Shown in pieces: positions 1 through 5,592 of a stretch of 5,592 bases of DNA. The DNA comes from Deltaproteobacteria bacterium (GTDB taxonomy: Bacteria > Myxococcota_A > UBA9160): NCBI GenBank assembly GCA_003520425.1, contig DOUU01000079.1, positions 7,882 to 13,473 on the forward strand, in the 5' to 3' direction. How positions within the stretch are numbered: the first letter of the stretch is position 1; each line of letters starts with the position of its first letter. A model generated the notes under the pieces. The model searched no databases and was not told the origin of the DNA. It saw nothing but the letters and a program-made list of their open reading frames with translations. A program made the translations under genes and the position numbers.

Positions 1-794
1 GGCTCGGCGAGGTCGGCCGATTCGCCGTGCTGACCGATCGCACGGCATCGCACCGAAGCGACCGCCAGGTGCTGCAGGCACACAAGCTCGAGGCCCTCGG
101 CATTCTGACGGCGGGGATCGCCCACGAAGTGAACAATCCTCTGGCCTTCGTCCGCGCGAACCTCTCGGGCCTCGAAGAGCTCGCCCAGGGCCTTCGCGAT
201 CCCACGATCCGCGCGGCGCTTCCTCCCAAGCTGGGGGAGCTCGCATCGGACGCCCCGGACCTCGTGGCCGAGGCCATCGAGGGCGTGGAGCGCATTGGCC
301 GTCTCGTGCGGCGGCTTCGGCGCTTCGCGCGCGGGGAAGGCGCCGCGACGCCCTACGAGCCCGTGGACCTGCGCGAGGTCGCAGAGAAGGCATGCACACT
401 CTCCAGTGTGGGACTTGCCGCGGGCGCGATCCGCCGCGTGCTCCATCCCGTTCCCCTCGTTGCGGGCAACGAGGACGAGCTCGTGCAGATCGCCGTGAAT
501 CTGCTGGTGAATGCGATTCAGGCGAGTGGCGGGCGGCCCGAGATCGAAGTCGAGGTGCGCTCGGCGCGGGGCGGGGTCACCCTCGCGGTGCGGGATCGTG
601 GCGAGGGGATCCCGGCCGCGGCGCTGCCACGGGTTTTCGACCCCTTCTTCACCACGAAGCCACCCGGCCAGGGCACGGGTCTTGGTCTCTCGCTTTCCTT
701 CGACCTTGCGCGCCAGCACGGCGGAACTCTCGAAGGCGCCAACCGGCCGGGCGGCGGGGCCGAGTTCGAGCTGTGGATCCCAGCGCTAAGCTAG
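1..794 (+). CDS. Sensor histidine kinase, C-terminal part (5' end cut by window edge)
   Basis: This is the catalytic half of a two-component sensor kinase, which autophosphorylates a histidine with ATP and passes the phosphate to a response regulator. The reading frame is open to the left edge from base 3, so the gene starts upstream; the GTG at 27 lies inside a stretch (GRFAVLTDRT) that resembles the end of a PAS-like sensory domain and is not a convincing start. Numbering from that GTG, a DHp helix (about 14-58) carries the H box IAHEVNNPL with phospho-acceptor His33 (codon 123-125). Asn37, four residues on, fits the HisKA E-x-x-N phosphatase motif, so the protein may both phosphorylate and dephosphorylate its partner. 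The HATPase domain (about 140-253) has an N box with Asn158/Asn162, G1 DRGEGI (190-195), F box FDPFF (204-208) and G2 GTGLGL (216-221). All core catalytic motifs are intact. There is no fused receiver domain at the C-terminus and no regulator gene in view, so its target is unknown. The gene is followed directly by a histidine phosphatase. Confidence 0.95.
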   Translation, partial: LGEVGRFAVLTDRTASHRSDRQVLQAHKLEALGILTAGIAHEVNNPLAFVRANLSGLEELAQGLRDPTIRAALPPKLGELASDAPDLVAEAIEGVERIGRLVRRLRRFARGEGAATPYEPVDLREVAEKACTLSSVGLAAGAIRRVLHPVPLVAGNEDELVQIAVNLLVNAIQASGGRPEIEVEVRSARGGVTLAVRDRGEGIPAAALPRVFDPFFTTKPPGQGTGLGLSLSFDLARQHGGTLEGANRPGGGAEFELWIPALS

Positions 795-796
795 GG
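793..796 (+). promoter_or_regulatory. Shine-Dalgarno AGGG for the histidine phosphatase, overlapping the kinase stop
   Basis: AGGG sits 7 bases before the ATG at 804 and shares its first two bases with the TAG stop (792-794) of the kinase gene. Its position supports the ATG at 804 as the start and suggests that ribosomes finishing the kinase help start the phosphatase. The motif is short, so the assignment rests mainly on spacing. Confidence 0.6.
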
Positions 797-803
797 CGCC
801 AGC

Positions 804-1397
804 ATGGCGCGGCTCATCCTCATTCGGCACGGCGAAAGCGTCGCGAACGCGCAGCGCCGCTTCACCTACGGCCCCTTCGAGCCGCTGACTTCGCGCGGCC
901 GTGCGGAAGCGCTCGCCATTGCGAGGCTGATGCGCGCCCGCTTCGACCCCGTCGCGCTCTACGCGAGTCCCTTCGTCCGCGCCCTTGAGACCGCACAGCA
1001 GCTCGGTCGCGTGCTCGGTCTCCTGCCGAAGGTGGTGGAGGAGTTGCAGGAGCAGGACTTCGGGTCGCTGCGCGGGCGCCCGTATGCCGACTATGGCAGG
1101 GAGCCCGGCGCCCAAGGCGTCGGGCGTTGGTCGCACCGACCTCCGGGCGGCGGGGAAACGCTCGAGGAGGTCGCCCGCCGAGCGGGCGCCGCGCTTCACT
1201 CCCTCGCCCGCCAGCACCTCGGCGAGGACGTCGTGATCGTAAGTCACGGGGGAGTCATGGCGGCGCTGCGCGGCTACGTGGCCGGGGGTTTTCACGACGC
1301 GCCCGTGCCCACCGGGAACGCCGCGGGCTACGTGCTCCACTACCGCGAGGGCCGCTGGATTCTTTCCGAGCCTTTTGAGCCCTCCACCGGGGTCTAG
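804..1397 (+). CDS. Histidine phosphatase family protein (phosphoglycerate-mutase/CobC-like)
   Basis: This 197-residue protein of the histidine phosphatase superfamily should be a cytoplasmic phosphatase using a phospho-histidine intermediate. The hallmark RHGE is at residues 8-11, with catalytic His9. Asn15, the PLTSRG segment (28-33), SPFVRALETA with phosphate-binding Arg59, the LQEQDFG segment with the likely proton donor Glu83, PGGGETLEEVARR with Glu118, and the second catalytic histidine in SHGG (His148) follow in the usual order. All expected active-site residues are present, and about 200 residues is normal for CobC/GpmB-like members. The substrate cannot be read from the sequence: alpha-ribazole phosphate, a sugar phosphate, a phosphoglycerate or a phosphoprotein are all possible. 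No cobalamin or glycolysis genes are nearby. The ATG start is supported by an AGGG 7 bases upstream and by the RHG motif lying, as usual, close to the N-terminus. The gene lies 9 bases after the kinase gene, and its TAG stop interlocks with that of the converging RND gene. Confidence 0.93.
   Translation: MARLILIRHGESVANAQRRFTYGPFEPLTSRGRAEALAIARLMRARFDPVALYASPFVRALETAQQLGRVLGLLPKVVEELQEQDFGSLRGRPYADYGREPGAQGVGRWSHRPPGGGETLEEVARRAGAALHSLARQHLGEDVVIVSHGGVMAALRGYVAGGFHDAPVPTGNAAGYVLHYREGRWILSEPFEPSTGV
1394..1397. other. Interlocked convergent stop codons (CTAG)
   Basis: The plus-strand phosphatase ends with TAG at 1395-1397. The minus-strand RND gene ends with TAG read from 1396 to 1394. The palindrome CTAG therefore supplies both stops, and the convergent genes overlap by four bases with no spacer in which a separate terminator could lie. 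Confidence 0.9.
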
Positions 1398-4300
1398 CCT
1401 GCGGGCGGCTTCGCCCCGTGAGAAGCGGGCTGCGGCCGGCGCCTCTCGCTCCAGCCTTGAAGGACGACGTAGAAGACGGGCACGAAGAGCACCGCCAGGA
1501 AGGTCGAGGTGATCATGCCGCCGAAGACCGCCGTCCCAAGCGCGCGGCGGCTCGCCGCGCCGGCGCCCGACGCGATCACCAGCGGATAGACCCCGAGGAT
1601 GAAGGCGAACGAGGTCATGAGGATCGGCCGAAAGCGCAGCCGCGCGGCTTCGGTCGCCGCCGTCGCAAGCTCGACCCCCCGCCGTCGCTGCTCTCGCGCG
1701 AACTCGACGATCAGGATCGCGTTCTTGCTGGCGAGCGCGATCAGCAGAACCACACCAATCTGCGTGTATACGTTGTTGTCCATGCCGCGCCACGCAACCG
1801 CGACGACCGTCCCGAGCAGAGCGAGCGGAACCGCGAGAACGACCGCGGCGGGGCTCGTCCAACTCTCGTACTGGGCGGCCAGCACGAGGTACACCAGCAG
1901 CACGGCCAAGAAGAAGATGAGGAGCGACTCCCGGCCGACCTTCTTCTCCTGGTAGGAGACCCCGGTCCACTCGTATCCCATGGACGTCGGGAGCTTCGCG
2001 TCCGCCATCTGCTCCATGATCTGGAGCGCTTGTCCCGAGCTGCGGCCGGGAGCGGCCTCACCCGAGATCGCGGCTGCGGGATACAGGTTGTAGCGGCTGA
2101 TGATCTGAGGTCCGAGGATCTCCTTGACGTCCGCGAGTGTCGCCAGGGGAACCATGCCGCCGGCGGGATTTCTCACCTCGAGCTGCTTGATGTCCTCCGC
2201 GCTCACGCGGTAGGCGGGCTCCGCCTGGGCGCGCACCTGGTAGGTGCGTCCGAAGCGGTTGAAGTCGTTCACATAGGTGGACCCGAGGTAGCTTTGCAGC
2301 GCGTTGAAGACGCTGCCGAGGGGGATGCCGATGGTCTTCACCTTGGTGCGGTCGATGTTGGCGTAGAGCTGCGGGACGCCCGCACGAAATGTCGTGTTGA
2401 GCGCGGTGAGCGCGCTCTGCGAGCTCCCGTCGCGCATCATTTCCTGGACCACCTGCTGGAGCGCGGGGAGCCCGGCCGCGCCGCGGTCTTCGATCTCCAT
2501 CTGGAAGCCGCCCGTGACTCCGAGTCCCCGGATCGCGGGAGGGGGAAACACAAAGGCCATCCCTTCCTGGATCTTGGCGAACTCGGAGCGCAGCCGACCC
2601 AGGATCCCGTTCTGCTGCAGCTCCGGGGTCTTTCGCTGGTCCCAGGGCGCGAGGGTGGTGAAGAACGTCGCAGAGTTGGAAGAAGAGGTTCCGTCGAGGA
2701 TGGAGAAGCCGCCGATGGTATTCACGTTCGCCACCCCCGGAGTCTCCCGCAGGATGCGGTTCATCGTGTCGACCACGAGCTCGGTCCGGGGCAGCGAGGC
2801 CGCATCCGGCAGCTGGATGCCCGCAATCACATAGCCCTGGTCCTCGGTCGGGAGAAAGCCTCTTGGCAGAGAGAAGAACCACCACAAGGTTCCGGCGATG
2901 AGTGCGGCGAAGAGCATCAGCATCGCGCGCGGACGGCGGACCATCCGGGCGACAACGCCCACATAGGCGCGCTCCGTCCATGCGTAGAGCGCGTTGAAGC
3001 CGCGGAAGAAGGCGTTGTGATAGCCACCGGTCGGGCGCAGCCAGACCGCACACTGCGCGGGCTTTAGCGTGAGCGCATTGACGGCGCTGATGGCCGCAGT
3101 GACGGCGATCGTGAGCGCGAACTGACGGTAGAGCTGGCCCGTGATGCCGCCCAGGAACACGGCGGGCAGGAAGACCGACATCAAGACCGCCGTGATCGCC
3201 ATGACGGGGCCGGTCACCTGGTTCATGGCCCGGATCGTGGCCTCCCGAGCGGGAAGGCGCTCGGTCTCGATGTGACGGGAAGCGTTCTCCACGATCACGA
3301 TGGCGTCGTCGACGACGATCCCGATTGCGAGGACGAGACCGAAGAGGGTGAGGAGATTCACCGTGAATCCGAAGATCGCCATGCCCGCGAACGCGCCGAT
3401 GATGGTCACCGGCACGGTCGTCGCGGGCACGAGCACGGCGCGCCAGTCCTGGAGAAAGACCATGATCACGACCAAGACGAGGGCGCTTGCCTCAAAAAGC
3501 GTCCAGTAGACCTCGCGGATCGCCTGGCGCACGAAGAGCGTGGTGTCGAGCGGCACCGCGTACTCCATGCCTTCCGGAAAGGACTTCTGCATGCCGTTCA
3601 TCGCTTCTCGCACGCGATCTGCCACCTCGAGGGCGTTTGCCCCGGGAAGCTGGTAGATGGCGATGCCCGCGGCGGGCTTTTGGTCCTTGAGGAAATACTG
3701 GTCGTAGGTCTGGCTGCCGAGCTCCACCCGCGCCACGTCCCGTAGCCGGGTGATGCGGCCCCTTTCGCTCTTGACGACGATGTCTTCGAACTGCTCGACG
3801 TCGCTCAGGCGCCCGAGCGTAGTCACCGTGTACTGGAACTGCTGACCCGGCGGAACCGGGGGCTGACCGATCTGGCCAGCCGCGACCTGTACGTTCTGCT
3901 CCTGGATGGCGGCGACCACATCCTCGGTGGTGAGGCCGCGGGCCTTGAGCCGCGGGGGATCCATCCAGATCCGCATGCTGTAGGCGGCCGCGCCGAAGAC
4001 GTTGACGTCGCCCACTCCGTAGATCCGGGAGAGCTCGTCGCGGATGTGGAGCGTCGCGTAGTTGGCAAGGTAGAGGCTGTCGTAGCGACCGTCGGGCGAG
4101 CTCAGGGCGACGAACATGATGATGTTGGTCGACTGCTTCTTGGTCGTGATGCCCTGGCGCTTGACCTCGTCGGGCAGGAGCGGCTGCGCGATCGCCACGC
4201 GGTTTTGCACCAGCACCTGCGCGACATCCAGGTTGGTCCCGACATCGAAGGTGACGGTGAGGCGGTAGGAACCGTCGCTCGCGCTGGTGGAAGACATGTA

Positions 4301-4531
4301 GAGCATGTTCTCGACGCCGTTGACCTGGACCTCGATGGGTGTCGCGACGGTCTCCGCGACGACCGACGCATTCGCCCCGGGGTAGGTGGTGAAAACCGTC
4401 ACGGTCGGCGGTGTGATGACGGGATACTGTTCCACCGGCAGCTTGCGCAGCGTCACCAGTCCGAACACGATGGTCACGATCGCGATGACGTTCGCGAAGA
4501 CCGGCCGGTCGATGAAAAAGCGCGAGATCAC
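1394..4531 (-). CDS. RND (HAE1) multidrug efflux transporter, inner-membrane subunit
   Basis: This AcrB/MexF/OqxB-like proton-driven antiporter would take substrates from the periplasm and outer leaflet and pass them to an outer-membrane channel. From the GTG at 4531 it is 1045 residues, against 1049 for AcrB, and begins VISRFFIDRPVFA, the canonical family N-terminus. Twelve membrane segments are visible: TM1 at about 12-29, TM2-6 at 343-498, TM7 at 536-556 and TM8-12 at 869-1024, with two large periplasmic porter/docking loops at about 30-342 and 557-868. The proton-relay residues are intact: Asp408 and Asp409 in TM4 (codons 3305-3310), Lys936 in TM10 (codon 1724-1726), and Arg966 and Thr973 around RPILMTS. 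In this numbering the Asp pair falls one residue from AcrB D407/D408, which supports the start. An ATG at 4561 (MPRPADETPR) is an alternative giving a 10-residue extension and overlapping the adaptor gene. The GITTKKQST segment resembles MexF/OqxB more than AcrB. Substrates cannot be predicted. The gene lies about 10 bases after the adaptor gene, as in typical RND operons. Confidence 0.97.
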   Translation of the reverse strand: MISRFFIDRPVFANVIAIVTIVFGLVTLRKLPVEQYPVITPPTVTVFTTYPGANASVVAETVATPIEVQVNGVENMLYMSSTSASDGSYRLTVTFDVGTNLDVAQVLVQNRVAIAQPLLPDEVKRQGITTKKQSTNIIMFVALSSPDGRYDSLYLANYATLHIRDELSRIYGVGDVNVFGAAAYSMRIWMDPPRLKARGLTTEDVVAAIQEQNVQVAAGQIGQPPVPPGQQFQYTVTTLGRLSDVEQFEDIVVKSERGRITRLRDVARVELGSQTYDQYFLKDQKPAAGIAIYQLPGANALEVADRVREAMNGMQKSFPEGMEYAVPLDTTLFVRQAIREVYWTLFEASALVLVVIMVFLQDWRAVLVPATTVPVTIIGAFAGMAIFGFTVNLLTLFGLVLAIGIVVDDAIVIVENASRHIETERLPAREATIRAMNQVTGPVMAITAVLMSVFLPAVFLGGITGQLYRQFALTIAVTAAISAVNALTLKPAQCAVWLRPTGGYHNAFFRGFNALYAWTERAYVGVVARMVRRPRAMLMLFAALIAGTLWWFFSLPRGFLPTEDQGYVIAGIQLPDAASLPRTELVVDTMNRILRETPGVANVNTIGGFSILDGTSSSNSATFFTTLAPWDQRKTPELQQNGILGRLRSEFAKIQEGMAFVFPPPAIRGLGVTGGFQMEIEDRGAAGLPALQQVVQEMMRDGSSQSALTALNTTFRAGVPQLYANIDRTKVKTIGIPLGSVFNALQSYLGSTYVNDFNRFGRTYQVRAQAEPAYRVSAEDIKQLEVRNPAGGMVPLATLADVKEILGPQIISRYNLYPAAAISGEAAPGRSSGQALQIMEQMADAKLPTSMGYEWTGVSYQEKKVGRESLLIFFLAVLLVYLVLAAQYESWTSPAAVVLAVPLALLGTVVAVAWRGMDNNVYTQIGVVLLIALASKNAILIVEFAREQRRRGVELATAATEAARLRFRPILMTSFAFILGVYPLVIASGAGAASRRALGTAVFGGMITSTFLAVLFVPVFYVVLQGWSERRRPQPASHGAKPPAG

Positions 4532-4539
4532 CCGGGGTG

Positions 4540-4545
4540 TCTCAT
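4540..4545 (-). promoter_or_regulatory. Weak purine-rich ribosome binding site for the RND gene, overlapping the adaptor stop
   Basis: On the minus strand the bases ATGAGA, preceded by GCGG, lie 8 bases before the GTG at 4531 and contain the adaptor's TGA stop (4544-4542). It is a poor Shine-Dalgarno, so the RND gene probably relies on coupling to translation of the adaptor. The ATG at 4561 has no better site in front of it. Confidence 0.35.
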
Positions 4546-5592
4546 CCGCCGGCCTTGGCATCGACCGGCGCCGCGGGCGCCTCGGCGCGTGTTGGCTTGA
4601 CCTCGCGTCCGGGCCGCGCCCGCTGCAGTCCATTCACGACCACCCAGTCGTTCGGGCCCACTCCCTCGCGCACCACGCGCATCGCGCCGTCCACGACAGG
4701 CCCCACGCTGACGCGCCGGTAGTCGACGATGTTCTTGTCGTCCACGACGAGCACGTACTCGCCGGCTTGGTCGGCCGACACGGCGGCCTCGGGAATGAGC
4801 ACCGCCGGGCCCCGGCTCATCGGGAGGCGCACGCGCACGAAGAGGCCGGGAAGGATTTGGTGCTCGGGATTCGAGAAGACGGCGCGGAGCTCGATGGTTC
4901 CCGTGTCGGGATCGATGCGGTTGCTGATGTAGTCGACGCGGCCGACGTGAGCGAATCCCTTTTCGCCTGCGAGGGAGACGTATCCGACGTCCGCCGAGTC
5001 CCCCCCGTCGTGCGGCCGCTGTCGATAGTCAAGGAGCTCGCGCTCGCTCATGGTGAAGTAGGCGTAGATCGGGTCGTAGCGCACGATGGTGGCGAGGAGC
5101 GTCGGGGTGCCCGAGCCCACGAGGTTGCCGATGTCCACGAGGTTGCGGTCGATGAGGCCGTCGAAGGGTGCATAGATGTGCGTGTAGGAGAGATTCAGCT
5201 CGGCCGCTTCCACGAGCGCCCGGGCGTTGTCGACTTCGGCTTTGGCGAGATCGCGTGCTTGCGTCTTGTTCACGAGGTCGGAGCGGCTGCCCGCGGACCT
5301 CTGGTAGATCGCCTGCGTGATTTCGAGCTGCTGCTGGGCCGCCCGGTATTGTGCCTCCTTGCCGGCGAGATCGGCCTTCGCCTGGTCGAGCTGGGCTTGA
5401 TAGAGCGTCGGCTCGATCACGAAGAGAAGGTCGCCCTTCTTCACGTCGGAGCCGGGCGTGAAGTTGTAGCTCTCGAGGTAGCCCTGGACCCGCGCGCGGA
5501 TGTCCGCGCTCGCGTAGGCGACGGTATGGCCTGAGAATTCCGAGTAGATCGTGACCACTCGCTCGGCGGGCCGCTCGACCGTGACGTCGGGC
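4542..5592 (-). CDS. RND efflux periplasmic adaptor (membrane fusion protein), N-terminus missing
   Basis: This is the periplasmic adaptor that links an RND transporter to an outer-membrane factor of the TolC type. The frame is open to the right edge (first residues PDVTVERPAER), so the signal peptide or lipobox lies outside; the GTG at 5558 is internal. Numbering from that GTG: first lipoyl half at about 11-50 (VQGYLESYNFTPGSDVKKGD), an alpha-helical hairpin at 52-125, second lipoyl half at 126-160 (APFDGLIDRN, GNLV), beta-barrel at about 161-250 (DPIYAYF, DPDTGTIELRAVFSNP, LLPG-type segment ILPGLFVRVRL), and a membrane-proximal domain at 251-320 ending VVNGLQRARPGREVKP. The final 18 residues are an Ala/Pro-rich tail. 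The order and motifs match AcrA/MexE/OqxA proteins. By recall of the AcrA sequence, the hairpin between the two lipoyl halves has the same length. The gene precedes the RND transporter by about 10 bases, giving the standard adaptor-transporter operon order. The promoter and any local regulator would lie beyond the right edge. Confidence 0.96.
   Translation of the reverse strand, partial: PDVTVERPAERVVTIYSEFSGHTVAYASADIRARVQGYLESYNFTPGSDVKKGDLLFVIEPTLYQAQLDQAKADLAGKEAQYRAAQQQLEITQAIYQRSAGSRSDLVNKTQARDLAKAEVDNARALVEAAELNLSYTHIYAPFDGLIDRNLVDIGNLVGSGTPTLLATIVRYDPIYAYFTMSERELLDYRQRPHDGGDSADVGYVSLAGEKGFAHVGRVDYISNRIDPDTGTIELRAVFSNPEHQILPGLFVRVRLPMSRGPAVLIPEAAVSADQAGEYVLVVDDKNIVDYRRVSVGPVVDGAMRVVREGVGPNDWVVVNGLQRARPGREVKPTRAEAPAAPVDAKAGG

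Noticed and set aside
27..29. GTG at 27 as the start of the histidine kinase
   Set aside because: The frame is open upstream to the edge with protein-like sequence (LGEVGRFAVLTDRT) typical of a sensory-domain end, so the gene is truncated by the window.
392..988. Plus-strand frame of 198 codons overlapping the kinase and the phosphatase
   Set aside because: It is out of frame with the clear HATPase motifs and the RHGE phosphatase, and its Arg-rich composition is typical of a shifted frame.
1403..1416. Small inverted repeat GGGCG-GCTT-CGCCC just after the phosphatase stop, considered as an intrinsic terminator
   Set aside because: The stem is only five pairs, no T-run follows on the plus strand, and it lies in the coding sequence for the RND tail. 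In G+C-rich DNA such a hairpin is expected by chance.
786..1970. Open reading frame of 394 codons on the minus strand covering the phosphatase and the 3' end of the RND gene
   Set aside because: It crosses two real genes in non-coding frames and has an Arg/Gly/Ala-rich composition with no family motif.
1418..3067. Open reading frame of 549 codons on the plus strand, antisense to the RND gene
   Set aside because: Its translation is rich in Arg, Glu, His and Asp with no recognisable domain, and it lies entirely opposite a strongly conserved RND protein. Long antisense frames are expected opposite G+C-rich genes.
4532..4633. N-terminal extension of the RND protein to an ATG at 4633
   Set aside because: The extra 34 residues are Arg/Pro/Ser-rich and are the shifted frame of the adaptor's C-terminal coding sequence; the RND family begins at the (V)ISRFFIDRP segment.
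4386..5534. Open reading frame of 382 codons on the plus strand across the adaptor and the start of the RND gene
   Set aside because: It is low-complexity, Val/Asp/His/Arg-rich, without domains, and opposite well-supported adaptor and transporter sequence. It is a shadow frame.

Overview
The window is a G+C-rich, gene-dense bacterial segment with almost no intergenic DNA. It holds four genes in two convergent blocks; the two outermost are cut by the window edges. The kinase type (HisKA with an H-E-V-N-N-P box), the tripartite RND pump genes and the base composition point to a Gram-negative, proteobacteria-like organism. Myxococcota or another deltaproteobacterial-type lineage is my tentative guess; the sequence alone does not settle it.

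Left block, plus strand (1-1397): the C-terminal half of a sensor histidine kinase (end of a probable sensory domain, then DHp and HATPase domains) is followed after 9 bases by a histidine-phosphatase (phosphoglycerate-mutase-like) gene. The phosphatase's Shine-Dalgarno overlaps the kinase stop codon, so the two are probably co-transcribed and translationally coupled. No response regulator is in view.

Right block, minus strand (1394-5592): a periplasmic membrane fusion (adaptor) protein, missing its N-terminus beyond the right edge, is followed after about 10 bases by a complete inner-membrane RND/HAE1 drug:proton antiporter of the AcrB/MexF/OqxB kind. Together they would form the inner-membrane and periplasmic parts of a tripartite efflux pump. 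The outer-membrane factor is not in the window, nor is the operon promoter, which should lie to the right.

The two blocks meet tail to tail with no spacer: the stop codons of the phosphatase and the RND transporter interlock in a single CTAG. I see no RNA genes, mobile elements, CRISPR arrays, repeats or convincing intrinsic terminators. Most of this is familiar biology. The points worth a second look are the kinase/histidine-phosphatase pairing, the interlocked convergent stops, and residue changes in the pump's predicted drug pocket and in the adaptor's hairpin tip.
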